Below, in pieces: positions 14,932 through 25,106 of a DNA stretch of 64,000 bases. Source of the DNA: Microlunatus sp. Gsoil 973 (GTDB lineage: Bacteria; Actinomycetota; Actinomycetes; Propionibacteriales; Propionibacteriaceae); the NCBI RefSeq assembly GCF_009707365.1, contig NZ_CP046122.1:2046001-2110000 (forward strand), given 5' to 3'. The notes beneath the pieces were generated by a model. The model did no database searches and was not told the origin of the DNA. It saw nothing but the letters and a program-made list of their open reading frames with translations. The translations under genes and the position numbers were made by a program. Numbering within the stretch: position 1 is the stretch's first letter; every line of letters starts with the position of its first letter.

Positions 14932-16401
14932 TCAACTGCCGACCAGGCCGGTCCGATCGGTGACCAGCATCGAGTCGGCCAGCCGATCCACCGCACGCAG
15001 CTTGTTGGTCACGTCCAGTGCCGCGACCTTGTACGCCTCGGACAGCGTCGGATAGTTGAGCACGGTGTCGACCAGATAGTCGATCGTTCCCCCGCAGCCC
15101 ATGATCGCCTGGCCGATGTGGACCAGTTCGGTGGCGTTCGTGCCGAAGACATGGACGCCGAGGATGTGCCGGGTCTCGGCATGCACGACCAACTTCAGCA
15201 TCCCGTACGGGTCACCGATGATCTGGCCCCGGGCCAGTTCCCGGTAGCGCGAGATGCCGACCTCGAAGGGCACCGATTCCTTGGTCAACTCCGCCTCGGT
15301 CTTTCCGCAGAAGCTGATCTCCGGGATCGTGTAGATCCCGATCGGCTGCAGCGCGGCAAGATCGTGAGCCGGCTCGTCGAAGGCGTGGGCGGCGGCCAGC
15401 CGACCCTGATCCATCGACGTAGCCGCCAGAGCGGGGAACCCGATCACGTCGCCGACCGCGTAGATGTGCGGAACTGCGGTCCGGTAGTGCTCGTCGACCA
15501 CGAGGCGTCCGCGCTCGTCGGCCTCGAGACCAGCTTCGGCAAGATCAAGTCGGGCGGTGTTGCCCTGCCGTCCAGCCGAGTACATCACCGCCTCGGCCGC
15601 GATCCGCTTGCCGGAGGCGAGGGTGGTGATGGTGCCGCGCTCGCCGGACTCCACCTGGGCGACCTCCTCGCCGAAGCGGAAGGACATCGTCTGGTCACGC
15701 AGGTGGAACTTGAGGGACTCGACGATCTCGGGATCGCAGAAGTCCAGCATGTTCGGGCGTTTCTCGACCAGTGTCACCCGGGTGCCGAGTGCGGCGAAGA
15801 TCGACGCGTACTCCACACCGATCACCCCGGCGCCGACGACGACCAACGAATCGGGGACCTTGTCCACGCTGAGGATCTGGTCGGAGTCGAGCACCCGGAT
15901 CCCGTCGAAGCGAATGTGAGACGGCCGGGCCGGCATGGTGCCGACGGCGACGATGATCTTGTTCGCGGTGACGGTGCGGTGCTCGGCGGCGTGCAGTTGC
16001 ACCGGTCCGTCGACAGTGACGTCCAGGCTGTGTTCGTCGGCGAACCGGGCAACGCCGGGAATCAGCTCGACGTGGTTGCGCAGCAACTGGGATCTGATCA
16101 CCTCGACCTCACGGCCGATCACATGCTGGAGCCGGCCGAGCAGATCGGTGACGGTGATCTCGTCCTTGACCCGGTAGCTGGCGCCGTACAGCTCGCGAAG
16201 CTGCATCCCGGTGAGATAGAGGACGGCCTCGCGGAGGGTCTTCGACGGAATGGTGCCCGTGTTGACGCAGACCCCGCCGACCATGGTGCGGGCGTCGATC
16301 ACGCAGACCCGCTTGCCGAGCTTGGCGGCCATGATCGCGGCTCGTTGCCCGCCCGGCCCCGACCCGATGACCGCCAGGTCATAGTCGAATTCGTGCTCCA
16401 T
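14932..16401 (-). CDS. sthA: Soluble pyridine nucleotide transhydrogenase
   Basis: 489-residue FAD flavoprotein of the disulfide-reductase family, normal length for SthA, which transfers hydride between NADPH and NAD+. The FAD motif is at the N-terminus ([21 protein letters not shown]). Instead of the CxxxxC redox pair it has [19 protein letters not shown], the one-cysteine SthA signature. A second Rossmann motif binds the nicotinamide nucleotide ([20 protein letters not shown]), and the dimerization domain ends the protein. Start is ATG at 16401. It stands alone, converging on the tandem repeat. A lipoamide or mycothione reductase is unlikely without the second cysteine. Confidence 0.92.
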   Translation of the reverse strand: MEHEFDYDLAVIGSGPGGQRAAIMAAKLGKRVCVIDARTMVGGVCVNTGTIPSKTLREAVLYLTGMQLRELYGASYRVKDEITVTDLLGRLQHVIGREVEVIRSQLLRNHVELIPGVARFADEHSLDVTVDGPVQLHAAEHRTVTANKIIVAVGTMPARPSHIRFDGIRVLDSDQILSVDKVPDSLVVVGAGVIGVEYASIFAALGTRVTLVEKRPNMLDFCDPEIVESLKFHLRDQTMSFRFGEEVAQVESGERGTITTLASGKRIAAEAVMYSAGRQGNTARLDLAEAGLEADERGRLVVDEHYRTAVPHIYAVGDVIGFPALAATSMDQGRLAAAHAFDEPAHDLAALQPIGIYTIPEISFCGKTEAELTKESVPFEVGISRYRELARGQIIGDPYGMLKLVVHAETRHILGVHVFGTNATELVHIGQAIMGCGGTIDYLVDTVLNYPTLSEAYKVAALDVTNKLRAVDRLADSMLVTDRTGLVGS

Positions 16402-16459
16402 GGTTGCACGATTCCAGACCTGTCGGCGACGCGCCAGCTCTGCCGACGGTGCGGAACCG

Positions 16460-18448
16460 TCAGGGTGTGATGGTCAGCACCTCGAAGAGGTCGATCCGCG
16501 GCAGCTCGATGACCAGACCGGCTCCCTCGACGGTTGTCCGGCAGCCACCCTCGGTGACCAGGCAGCGGACCCGGCTGCCGACGTCGGCCGGCAGGTGCAA
16601 CCGGGCGCCGTCGATCGGCACCGGCGGGCCGAACCCGCGTCGTCGGGCGCTGCCGACGTTGATCAGATGGACCACCAGACCGGTGTCGTTCCGTGCCATG
16701 ATCAATTCGAGCTGCTCGGGAAGTTCGCTGCCCTCGGTGATCGCCGGACCGACCGCGTCGTGGACCGCGTCGAGCATCACCCGGCGGATGTCGGCGGTGC
16801 CGAACTCCCGCAGGCTCCGCCCGATCGTCCAGGCGATGCGGACCGTCGGACGACCGTTCGTCCGCGTGATCATCATCGCCGGGACCCGGCTGACCCGGTG
16901 GCCGTAGGCCTTCTCCGGCGGAGCGAACGGCGCCTGCGGCATCAGGCTGAACCGGCGTTCGCTGTCGGGCCGAGGCTCGAGTTCCAGCAGCGACCCGTAC
17001 ACCGGCAGCAGCCGGCTGCCGTCGGTCACATAGCTGGATCGGGTCGCGGTGAATCCGTGGTGTTCGGCCAGTACGCGTTCATCATCGATCCGGGTTGACC
17101 CGCTGACGATCAACGCCGCGGACCTGCTCGTCAGCGTGGTGATCGTTCGGGCCTCCACCTCGCCGAGCTGACCGAGATCGGGCAGCACGAGGCCGTCGAA
17201 CCGGTCGAGGACGCCGAGCTTCCCGGCCTCGGCCAACCGGTCCAGCGGCAGGACGTCGAAGGGCACGTGACCCTCCTGCAGGGCCGTATACCAGCCACGG
17301 AACTCCTCAACCGCCGCCTGATGATCATCGGGAGTCATCGCGGCCGGGTCGGGACGGACCAGGCCGATCGGAGCGGCCGGCCGCAGGTGGCCGTACACCG
17401 AACTCCACCGACGATGGAATCGGGTGATCTGTCCGGCGACCTGCAGCCCGTCATAGCGGATCGCGCCCGTGGGTCCCATCAGATAGGTCGACGGGTTGGC
17501 ACCCCTGGCGATCGCCTGCACGAAGTACTGGGCAACGTGGTTGGGATCCTCGGCCGCCATCCGGTAGGGCATGTCGACGAACATCGTCGCGTTCACCAGC
17601 ACGGGGACGTCGGGCCGGGCTGTCTTCGCCGCACTCACCGCCTCCGCCGTGGCATGCGGCCAGAGTTCGCGGCCGACCTTGTTGTTCGCCTCGTGGAAGA
17701 CGATGTCGGAGCGCTTGCCGAGGATCAGCGCGGCATCGGGCCGGCCGGCCGCGATGTGGTTCCGGATCCGGCCGGTCAGGTCGTCCAGCACGTCCCGGCA
17801 GAAGGCCTGCCATCGCGGATAGGTCGCCGACTCCGGGCCGGTCGGCAGCTCCTGTCCGCCGGTCGCGGCAGCGAACCCAACGGCGCAGCGATCGCAGTGG
17901 CAGACGCCCCACCGGACGCCGTTGTAGTCGATCTCGTTGAACCCGAACCAGTTGAAGAAGAACCCGTCGACCGGGTACCGATGGAGGACCTCGTCGATGA
18001 TGTCGAAGGTACGGCGCTGGTAGTAGTCGCCGTTCGGGCAGACGCTGACCAGGCTGTGGATCGTCTGCCGCCGCCCGTCCGTCGTCCGGAAGCACCAGTC
18101 CGGATTGGCGTCGGCGATCGGTTCGGCGACCTTGGAGAAGTCCATCCGCGCCATCAGCCGCATGCCGCGCCGATGGGCGGCCCGCAATGCGTCGCCGACC
18201 AGGTCGCCGCTGGGCCGCTGGGCCAGCCACGGGTTGCGAGTCTGGAACGCCAGGTCACTGGGATGGAAGGCGAGGATGCCGCCGACACTGATCAGCCAGG
18301 TGTCGGCGCCGTGACGCTGGATGTCGTCCAGCGTCTTCTCCACGTCCAGTCCTGCGTCGATCTCCCGCAGGTTGGTCTGCAGCATCCCGAACGGCCGCGT
18401 CCACCAACGGCTGTGGGCGGCAACCTCGGCATCGATCTCGGCCGTCAT
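16460..18448 (-). CDS. Glycoside-hydrolase-like TIM-barrel protein with beta-galactosidase-type C-terminal domains
   Basis: 662 residues. The N-terminal TIM barrel (about 15-340) resembles the 'hypothetical glycosyl hydrolase 6'/GH42-like group: [53 protein letters not shown] cysteine motif GVCHCDRC follows the putative acid/base strand. Residues ~390-520 look like the beta-galactosidase trimerization (amidotransferase-like) domain: [16 protein letters not shown]. The C-terminal ~140 residues are beta-rich. No signal peptide, so it acts on imported sugar. ATG at 18448 has GGAGAG upstream. It is divergent from the plus-strand sugar-utilization genes over a shared control region. Substrate unknown. 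Confidence 0.75.
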   Translation of the reverse strand: MTAEIDAEVAAHSRWWTRPFGMLQTNLREIDAGLDVEKTLDDIQRHGADTWLISVGGILAFHPSDLAFQTRNPWLAQRPSGDLVGDALRAAHRRGMRLMARMDFSKVAEPIADANPDWCFRTTDGRRQTIHSLVSVCPNGDYYQRRTFDIIDEVLHRYPVDGFFFNWFGFNEIDYNGVRWGVCHCDRCAVGFAAATGGQELPTGPESATYPRWQAFCRDVLDDLTGRIRNHIAAGRPDAALILGKRSDIVFHEANNKVGRELWPHATAEAVSAAKTARPDVPVLVNATMFVDMPYRMAAEDPNHVAQYFVQAIARGANPSTYLMGPTGAIRYDGLQVAGQITRFHRRWSSVYGHLRPAAPIGLVRPDPAAMTPDDHQAAVEEFRGWYTALQEGHVPFDVLPLDRLAEAGKLGVLDRFDGLVLPDLGQLGEVEARTITTLTSRSAALIVSGSTRIDDERVLAEHHGFTATRSSYVTDGSRLLPVYGSLLELEPRPDSERRFSLMPQAPFAPPEKAYGHRVSRVPAMMITRTNGRPTVRIAWTIGRSLREFGTADIRRVMLDAVHDAVGPAITEGSELPEQLELIMARNDTGLVVHLINVGSARRRGFGPPVPIDGARLHLPADVGSRVRCLVTEGGCRTTVEGAGLVIELPRIDLFEVLTITP

Positions 18449-18527
18449 CGGCTCTCCTGTCGCCGGCCGACTCGCGTCGCCCGGGTCTGACCTCGGCTGT
18501 CGTGAACTCTAGCAGTGGCTCGGCAAT

Positions 18528-18575
18528 CTTGTCTGACTGGAGTTCTTGACATGCAAATTGGCCGTCCGACATACT
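18528..18575 (+). promoter_or_regulatory. Promoter and GntR-type operator of the sugar locus (site 1)
   Basis: TTGACA (18546-18551), an 18-bp spacer and CATACT (18570-18575) form a plausible -35/-10 pair for the gene starting at 18631. Just upstream, CTTGTCTGACTG (18528-18539) matches, in reverse orientation and at 11 of 12 positions, the site at 22678-22689. FCD-type GntR proteins commonly bind TTGTC-N-GAC-like palindromes. Confidence 0.6.
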
Positions 18576-18630
18576 CCGAAGCAGCCTGCTCTTCCGGCAC
18601 CGGTCGCCGTTCGAAGGGAACATCTGCGCA

Positions 18631-19941
18631 ATGCCTCTCGACGAGGTCGCCGCAAGCCTGTACGCCTGGGATCTTGCGGACGAGACCACCGAACGCTGTC
18701 TGGACAATCTGCAAGCGCTGGCGGGGGTGAACTCGGCCTATCTCGTCGGCCTCATGCACAAGGAGAAGCGCCCGTTGCATGCGCGCTTCTATCCGCACAA
18801 TCCGGTGCGGAAGTACTACACGCCCGAGGACAGCCGGGTCTACTGGCGCCCGGCGCCCGACCGCTATTCGGGCCGGATCAAGCCGCTGACCTCCGAGCGC
18901 GAATTCCTTGCCGGCACCGACTGGCTGGACACCTTGATCTCCGACGCCCGGCGCCGCGGCATGAAGACCGGCTGCGAGATCTCCCACACCGTGATCGATG
19001 CCGACGTCGCCCGGGCGAAGTATCCCGACGTCCTGCAGCGCGACGTCTTCGGCAACATCGTCGGCACCTTCGAGGCGGTTGAGGCCCAACGGGCGCTGCC
19101 CTGCCTGAACAATCCCGATGTCGGCGAGTACCTGGCGGCACTGGTCACCGACCTGGTGGCCAACCACGACATCGACTTCGTCCAGTCCTGTCTGGTGATG
19201 TTCGGTTCGGGATTCTCCCGGTCCAACACCGTCGGCGGAACCCGGTCCGGATGGACCGACCTGATCGCAACCGCGACCGGCGGCTGTTTCTGCGACGCCT
19301 GCCGGGAGAAGGCGGTCAAGGAGGGGCTCGACTGGGACGCCGTCGTCCGCGAGGTCCGCCACCTTGCTCTGGTCTCCCGCGGCATGGGGCTGGAGGAGTC
19401 GCACGAGGCCCAGGTGCTCCGGGAGAGCAACTACAGCGAGGCGGAACTGCTGTTGGAGCACGAGTCGTTCGCCGCCTGGCTGGCGTTCCGCCGGCACAGC
19501 ATCGACGACCTGTTCGCGCTGATCAGCAGCGCCGCGCATGCGGTACGTGACGACATCGACTTCCGCTACAACACCTACATGAGCCGGCCGGAACTGGCCG
19601 GGCTGAACTTCGCCTCCGCGTTCGCCCACGTCGATTCGGTACGCGAATCCGACTACTCCGACCAGCTCGGCACCGCCGAGGGCGTCGCGATCAAGCGGGC
19701 CAAGCTGATGCGCGCCCGACGTGCCCTCGGCTACGACAAACCGCTGATCGCCGCCCTTGGCGTACGCCCCAATGCCACACCGGAGATCCTGCGCGCGTCG
19801 GTCAAGGCTGCCGTCGACACCGGCTGTGACGGACTGTCACTCGGCCACTACGACGGCGCGACCATGGAAAGGTTGCGCGCCGTCAAGGACGGCGTCGCGG
19901 AATGGGAGGGCACCGAGGCCGACTGGATCAACCGACCATGA
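18631..19941 (+). CDS. TIM-barrel glycosidase-like protein with CxCxxC motif (paralogue 1)
   Basis: 436 residues, family not securely recognised. Features point to a TIM barrel of the GH10-like/GHL group: a strand ending TDLVANHDIDFVQSCLVMFG, TGCEISHTVIDADVARAKYP, LPCLNNPDVGEYLAALVTDL, and a final GCDGLSLGHYDGATMERLRA. It has the cysteine motif GGCFCDACREKA also found in its neighbours. No signal peptide. It is first in a plus-strand run, overlapping the enolase-superfamily gene by 4 bp. Likely hydrolyses or isomerises an imported oligosaccharide or glycoside; this is inference. Confidence 0.7.
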   Translation: MPLDEVAASLYAWDLADETTERCLDNLQALAGVNSAYLVGLMHKEKRPLHARFYPHNPVRKYYTPEDSRVYWRPAPDRYSGRIKPLTSEREFLAGTDWLDTLISDARRRGMKTGCEISHTVIDADVARAKYPDVLQRDVFGNIVGTFEAVEAQRALPCLNNPDVGEYLAALVTDLVANHDIDFVQSCLVMFGSGFSRSNTVGGTRSGWTDLIATATGGCFCDACREKAVKEGLDWDAVVREVRHLALVSRGMGLEESHEAQVLRESNYSEAELLLEHESFAAWLAFRRHSIDDLFALISSAAHAVRDDIDFRYNTYMSRPELAGLNFASAFAHVDSVRESDYSDQLGTAEGVAIKRAKLMRARRALGYDKPLIAALGVRPNATPEILRASVKAAVDTGCDGLSLGHYDGATMERLRAVKDGVAEWEGTEADWINRP

Positions 19942-21092
19942 TCACCGCCGTGTCGCCGACCCGGACGGCGACCATGATCAGATCGGTCACCGTCACCGAG
20001 TTCGAGTGGGTTCCCGACGGATCACGGCACCCGCTGCGCAAGTTCGCCGTGGACATCACCACCCATGATCACCAGCAGGGCAGCTATGTCGCCCTGTGGA
20101 GTGCTCCGCCGCTGGCCGTACCGCAGGTGATCTCCGCCGCTCGGCTGCTGATCGGACAGGATCCACGCGACCGGGAGCGGTTGTGGAACCTCGCCGCCCG
20201 CAGCCTGGCCAAGCATGACCGGATCGGCTACGGCGCCCTGGACATCGCCCTCTGGGACCTGGCCGGCCGGTCGGTCGACCAACCGGTCTGGGCCCTGCTC
20301 GGCCGGCAGCGCGACCGGCTGCCGGCCTATGTCAGCACGGTTTCGGGACGCAAGGGCTCCGGCGCCCTCGGTTCCGCGGCGGCCTACGCCGACTATGCCG
20401 AGGACTGTGTCAACCGCGGCGCGCTGGCGTACAAGTTCCACAGCTTCCCCGGCTCCGATGTCGCCGACGAGATCGCGATCCTGCGCGCTGTGGGCGAGCG
20501 GCTGCGCGGCCGTGCGGATGTGATGACCGATCCGGGCAAGGGGCTCGACACCCTGGCCGATGCCTTGCGGCTTGGCCGGGTCTGTGACGAAGTGGACGCG
20601 TTCTGGTGGGAGGATCCGTTGCGCGGAGATGCCGCGCCGGCACACCGGATCCTTCGCGAGCGCGTCCGGACACCGTTGTTGATCACCGAGTTCGTCCGTC
20701 CGCTCGAGCATCGGATCGGGCTGGCCCACCAGGGTGCCACCGATCTGCTCCGCGCCGACCCGGAACTCGACATGGGGATCACCGGGGTGATCAAGACCGC
20801 GCACGCCGCCGAGGCGCTGGGCATCGATCTCGAGGTGCACGCGGCCGGACCTGCGCAGCGACACTGCATGGCGGCGATCCGGAACACCAACTACTACGAA
20901 CTCGGGCTGCTCGATCCTGAACTGGGCAATCCCCTGATGCCGCCGGTCTACGCCGACGGCTACGCCGAGGACCTGTCGGCCATCGGCGCCGACGGTTGCG
21001 TTCCGGTGCCGCCCGGGCCGGGCCTCGGCGTCGCATACGACCGCGACTGGATCGACAGCCATGCCGTGGCAACACACACGATCGCCGATTGA
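19938..21092 (+). CDS. Enolase-superfamily (mandelate racemase/muconate lactonizing) enzyme
   Basis: About 384 residues. The capping domain is followed by a barrel with superfamily residues: candidate catalytic Lys in ALAYKFHSFPG, metal ligands Asp in VMTDPGKG, Glu in FWWEDPL and Glu in LLITEFV, and a His in EVHAAGPAQRH near the end. The usual DANQ after strand 3 is DPGK here. The family acts on carboxylate sugars (sugar-acid dehydratases) or related acids, so it probably handles an aldonate or uronate made by the neighbouring glycosidases. ATG at 19938 overlaps the previous stop (ATGA), indicating coupling; 19974 is an alternative start. Confidence 0.82.
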   Translation: MITAVSPTRTATMIRSVTVTEFEWVPDGSRHPLRKFAVDITTHDHQQGSYVALWSAPPLAVPQVISAARLLIGQDPRDRERLWNLAARSLAKHDRIGYGALDIALWDLAGRSVDQPVWALLGRQRDRLPAYVSTVSGRKGSGALGSAAAYADYAEDCVNRGALAYKFHSFPGSDVADEIAILRAVGERLRGRADVMTDPGKGLDTLADALRLGRVCDEVDAFWWEDPLRGDAAPAHRILRERVRTPLLITEFVRPLEHRIGLAHQGATDLLRADPELDMGITGVIKTAHAAEALGIDLEVHAAGPAQRHCMAAIRNTNYYELGLLDPELGNPLMPPVYADGYAEDLSAIGADGCVPVPPGPGLGVAYDRDWIDSHAVATHTIAD

Positions 21093-21125
21093 CCCATCCT
21101 CCCCACCGCGAGACTGGAGATGATC

Positions 21126-22595
21126 ATGACTTCGCAGGACCCGCTCGTCGCCATCCAGATCGGCGCCGCCTCGTTCGCCGACGAGGGGGTGAAACCGGTG
21201 CTCGACATCCTCCAGGAGCGCGGCGCCGTCAACGCTCTCTTCCTGGCAACGCCTACCTGGACCCGGGGCACGGGTGGTCGGCAGATTCCTGGCCACCCGC
21301 TGCCCGACCACGGCGAACAGGAGTACGACCTGGACTGGGTCGGTGGGAATTACGGCACCGTCCATCCCGAGTACTACGGCAACACCGTCCTCGGCCCGGT
21401 GGGGCGGGCGACCGACTACGAGGGCGATCTGATCGAGGACGTACTACCGGTCGCCGCCGACCGAGGTATCAAGACCTACGCCTGGATCGAGGAGAGCTCC
21501 TACGCTCAAGCACTGCGCAACTACCCGAACTTCCCCAAGTGCCTCGAGGTCGACGTCTGGGGCCGACCGGCACCGCGACCGTGTTTCAACAACCCGGACT
21601 ATCGCAACTGGCATCTGAGCATCGTCGAGGACTACGTCAAGAACTACCCGCTGGACGGTCTCGCCTGGTGTTCTGAGCGTCCCGGCCCGCTGAACATCCT
21701 GCTCAAGGGACCGAGCGCGGCCGAACTGGCGACCTGCTTCTGCCGGCATTGCCGGCAGATCGCCGAAGAATCGGGCATCGACCCCCGGCGCGCCCAGCTC
21801 GGCTATCGCGAGCTGCTGGCCTGGAACGCGTCGGTCCGCTCCGACAATCGCCCGGCCGACGGCGCCTTCGTCACGTTCTGGCGGCTGCTGCTGCGCTATC
21901 CGGAGATCCTGTCCTGGCAGAACCTGTGGACCCAGAGCCAACGCCAGCTCTACCGCGACATCTACGGCACTGCGAAGGCCTGCCGAGCGTCGGTCCAGGT
22001 CGGCTGGCATGTGTTCCACGAGATCTCGTTCAGCCCGTTCTACCGGGCCGACCAGGACTACGCCGAGCTCAGCGAGCTCTCCGACTTCCTCAAGGTCGTC
22101 GAGTACAACAACTGCGCCGGCCCACGGTTCCACACCTGGATCGCCAACATCTGCCAGAGTCTGTTCGCCGATGCCGATCCCGAGCGGGTCTATCCGCTGA
22201 TGCTCGCGCTACTGGGGCTCGACGAAGCGGCGTACGACGAGTTGCCGAGCACCGGATTCACCGCGGAGTACGTCCGCCGGGAGACAGTGCGCGCAGTCGC
22301 CGGCGTCGGTGACCGAACCAGGATCTACCCCGGCATCGACCTCGACATCCCCGTCGGACAGGTGCCGGCGGCGGTCGAGGACCGACGGCGGCGCGCCGAG
22401 GGCGCTTCCGGGGCGAACGCCGACAGCACGCAGGGACCGGAGCTGACCCAGTGCACGCGAGAAGGCGTTCGAGACGCCGTGCTCGCTGCCTTCGACGGCG
22501 GCGCGGACGGCGTGGTGCTGAGTAGGAAGTACTCCGAGATGCGGTTGGACATCTTGTCCGGTGCCGGTGACGCGATCCGACAACTCCCCGTCTGA
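21126..22595 (+). CDS. TIM-barrel glycosidase-like protein with CxCxxC motif (paralogue 2)
   Basis: About 489 residues, clearly related in layout to the gene at 18631: ALFLATPTWTRGTGG, TYAWIEESSYAQALR, the shared C-FNNPDYRNWHLSIVEDYVKN segment (compare CLNNPDVGEYLAAL) and the cysteine motif TCFCRHCRQIA. Near the end DGGADGVVLSRKYSEM matches the closing GCDGLSLGHYDG barrel strand. ATG at 21126 has GGAG six bases upstream; an ATG at 21120 lacks that spacing. No signal peptide. It follows the enolase-superfamily gene by 33 bp in the same operon. Substrate unknown. Confidence 0.7.
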   Translation: MTSQDPLVAIQIGAASFADEGVKPVLDILQERGAVNALFLATPTWTRGTGGRQIPGHPLPDHGEQEYDLDWVGGNYGTVHPEYYGNTVLGPVGRATDYEGDLIEDVLPVAADRGIKTYAWIEESSYAQALRNYPNFPKCLEVDVWGRPAPRPCFNNPDYRNWHLSIVEDYVKNYPLDGLAWCSERPGPLNILLKGPSAAELATCFCRHCRQIAEESGIDPRRAQLGYRELLAWNASVRSDNRPADGAFVTFWRLLLRYPEILSWQNLWTQSQRQLYRDIYGTAKACRASVQVGWHVFHEISFSPFYRADQDYAELSELSDFLKVVEYNNCAGPRFHTWIANICQSLFADADPERVYPLMLALLGLDEAAYDELPSTGFTAEYVRRETVRAVAGVGDRTRIYPGIDLDIPVGQVPAAVEDRRRRAEGASGANADSTQGPELTQCTREGVRDAVLAAFDGGADGVVLSRKYSEMRLDILSGAGDAIRQLPV

Positions 22596-22648
22596 GACGC
22601 CCACGACTCCGCATCGAGAGCCCCACGTCAAGGACTTGATCAAGGTCA

Positions 22649-22689
22649 TTGACCGCAAATTCGTACGACTGCTATAACAGTCTGACAAG
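22649..22689 (+). promoter_or_regulatory. Promoter and GntR-type operator of the sugar ABC genes (site 2)
   Basis: TTGACC (22649-22654), 18-bp spacer, TATAAC (22673-22678). CAGTCTGACAAG (22678-22689) overlaps the end of the -10 and the likely transcription start; it is the reverse complement of the 18528 site with one difference. GACTG-N6-CAGTC (22667-22682) also spans the -10. A repressor bound here would block initiation. Confidence 0.6.
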
Positions 22690-22840
22690 TACTCTAAGTT
22701 ACTCTGTCATTCAAGTGTGTGATTGAAGGTCCGGCCTTGCCGCTCGGCGGCAACCTTCGGACCCTGCCGTCGCCGATTGGTCGCCGACGGTGTCAGCTCC
22801 AGGCACTCAGTGCACCGCCGCACGTGAGGTGAGGACCACG

Positions 22841-24133
22841 ATGAGCACGACCACGATGAGCACAGAGACGCGATTCAGCCGGCGCACCCTGATTGCGGCC
22901 GGCGGAGCGACGACCGCCGCGATGTTGACCGGATGCGGGATGACCGCCAAGGGCGACAAGAAGTCGATGACGTTCCTCAACGACTCCGATGTCAAGAGCA
23001 CGCCGTTCGGCAAAGCGATCGAGGCATTCCAAAAGAAGAGCGGGATCACCGTCGACGTCCAACCGGTGCCCTCCGACTACGACACGAAGTTCCGGACAGT
23101 GCTGTCCAGCAGCAAACCGCCGGACCTGATCAAGATCAACGACGACTACGTGCGCGGCATGTCCCGGACCGGCGCCCTGATGGACCTCAACGATTTCATC
23201 AAGCGCGACAAACTCGACATCTCCCACTTCCCGAAGAATTTGTACAACTTCCCGGTGCAGGCCGACGGCAGCCACACGGCCTGGGTGATCGCCCACTCGC
23301 CGCGACTCTTCTACTACAACGTCGACGTCTTCAAGGAGGCCGGTGTGCCACTGCCGCCGACCACCTGGTCCTCGGACGGTTGGACCTGGCAGGACTTCAC
23401 CGAGACAGCGAAGAAGCTGACCATCCCGGGCAAGCGATTCGGCGCCCTGGTCTACCTCGACACGGGATTCGAGCAGACCTTCGCGATCAACAACGGCAGC
23501 CCGACCGGAATCTTCTCCGACGACGGCAGCACCTTCACGCTGTCCGAGCCGAAGGCGGCGGAGGCCATCCAGTGGGCCACCAATCTCACCTGTGTTGATC
23601 ATGTCCAGCCGGCCTGGGGCGACTTGCAGACCGCCGATGCCGACCTGCAGATGTTCACCCAGGGCCGACTGGCGATGTTCTTCAGCCAGTTCAGCACGCT
23701 CCCCTATCTGGCGCAGAACGTGAAGGACTTCACCTTCGACGTCGCTCCACCGCCGGCCGGTCCCGCGGACCAGCTGACCGAGTCCAGCGTCGTCACCTAC
23801 GCCATTCCGGCGAAGGCGGAGAATCCCGACGCCGCCTGGGAGCTGCTGAAGTTCCTGACCAGCGTCGAGGGCGGCAAGATCTTCGTCGAGGGCAACATGT
23901 GGCTCGGCATGGACGACCGGACACTCGACGCGCTGCACAGCCCGCCCGAACACGTCGAACTGTTCGCCGAGGCGGTCAAGCATTCGACCCTGCCCAACCA
24001 GACCAACAACACCCTTGGGGCGCGCGACATCTACCGACCGTTGCTGGACGACGTCTACACCTGTCACAAACAGGCGTCGGACGTGCTCACCCAAGCCAAG
24101 CCGAGGGTGGACGCCGCACTCAATCAGAAGTGA
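22841..24133 (+). CDS. Sugar ABC transporter substrate-binding lipoprotein (family 1)
   Basis: 430 residues. The N-terminus combines a twin-arginine motif (FSRRTLIAAGG) with a lipobox (MLTGC), so it is probably a Tat-exported lipoprotein. The rest is a family 1 extracellular solute-binding protein (SMTFLNDSDVKSTPFGKAIE, YDTKFRTVLSSSKPPDLIKI, VTYAIPAKAENPDAAWELLK). ATG at 22841 is preferred because GAGGTGAGGA lies about six bases upstream; in-frame codons from 22790 are not signal-like. It is followed by two permease genes; the ATPase gene is absent, as usual for carbohydrate uptake systems that share a common MsiK/UgpC-type ATPase. Confidence 0.93.
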   Translation: MSTTTMSTETRFSRRTLIAAGGATTAAMLTGCGMTAKGDKKSMTFLNDSDVKSTPFGKAIEAFQKKSGITVDVQPVPSDYDTKFRTVLSSSKPPDLIKINDDYVRGMSRTGALMDLNDFIKRDKLDISHFPKNLYNFPVQADGSHTAWVIAHSPRLFYYNVDVFKEAGVPLPPTTWSSDGWTWQDFTETAKKLTIPGKRFGALVYLDTGFEQTFAINNGSPTGIFSDDGSTFTLSEPKAAEAIQWATNLTCVDHVQPAWGDLQTADADLQMFTQGRLAMFFSQFSTLPYLAQNVKDFTFDVAPPPAGPADQLTESSVVTYAIPAKAENPDAAWELLKFLTSVEGGKIFVEGNMWLGMDDRTLDALHSPPEHVELFAEAVKHSTLPNQTNNTLGARDIYRPLLDDVYTCHKQASDVLTQAKPRVDAALNQK

Positions 24134-24158
24134 CCGACGGTGAGGACCTGATCAACAG

Positions 24159-25106
24159 ATGACCGCCGTGCGAGAGCCTGTACGCCTGCCGCGCGCCGCT
24201 CCGGCGAACGGTTCGCCTACGCGATTGCGCCGGATCAAGCTGTGGCGCCGGTACGAGGGACTGCTCTACATCTTTCCGGTGTTCGGCGGGATCCTGGCCT
24301 TCCAGGCGATCCCGATCGTGGTGTCGATGTATCTGTCGTTGGCCGACTGGAACGGGATCCAGCCACCCGAATTCGTCGGGTTGGGCAATTTCCGGACGAT
24401 GTTCACGGATGACCCGTTGTACTGGCAGACGCTGCGCAACACGGTGCTCTTCACCCTCGGCGCGATCCCGGCGACGACCGTCCTGGCCTTCCTGCTCGCG
24501 CTGCTCTGCAACCGCAACGTGCCGGGGATCGCGATCTTCCGGGCCGCCTACTTCGCGCCGTACATCACCAACATCGTGGCGATCGGTTACATCTGGTACT
24601 GGATCTACAAACCGGACCAGGGCGTACTCAACGGGATGCTCTCCGTCTTCGGTATCCAGGGACCGGACTGGCTCTCCAATCCCAATCTCGCACTGATCTC
24701 GGTGATCATCGTCAGTGTCTGGCAGGGTGCCGGCTATCCGATGGTGATCTTCCTCGCCGGCCTGCAGGGAATCCCCAATGATCTTTACGAGGCGGCAAGC
24801 ATCGACGGCGCGAGCCAGAGCAGGAAACTGTTCTCGATCACCATCCCCCTGATGACACCGAGCATCTTCTTCGTGCTGATCACCCAGTTCATCACCTCGT
24901 TCCAGGTGTTCGGGGTGATCTACATCATGACCCAGGGTGGCCCCGGACACAGCACGAGTGTCTACATCTACTACCTGTATCAGGTGGCCTTCTCGTTCGG
25001 CCAGTTCGGCTACGCGGCCGCGATGGCCTGGGTGCTCTTCGTGATCCTCGGATTGATCACGCTGATCCAATGGCGGCTGCAGAGACGGTGGGTGTTCTAC
25101 GGATGA
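24159..25106 (+). CDS. Sugar ABC transporter permease (MalF/UgpA type)
   Basis: 315-residue inner-membrane permease with six predicted membrane segments, starting with YIFPVFGGILAFQAIPIVVS. The ATPase-docking EAA loop is DLYEAASIDGASQSRKLFSI (~residues 208-227). It pairs with the next gene to form the channel for the sugar bound by the lipoprotein at 22841. It ends in a 4-bp overlap with the second permease. Start ATG at 24159. Confidence 0.93.
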   Translation: MTAVREPVRLPRAAPANGSPTRLRRIKLWRRYEGLLYIFPVFGGILAFQAIPIVVSMYLSLADWNGIQPPEFVGLGNFRTMFTDDPLYWQTLRNTVLFTLGAIPATTVLAFLLALLCNRNVPGIAIFRAAYFAPYITNIVAIGYIWYWIYKPDQGVLNGMLSVFGIQGPDWLSNPNLALISVIIVSVWQGAGYPMVIFLAGLQGIPNDLYEAASIDGASQSRKLFSITIPLMTPSIFFVLITQFITSFQVFGVIYIMTQGGPGHSTSVYIYYLYQVAFSFGQFGYAAAMAWVLFVILGLITLIQWRLQRRWVFYG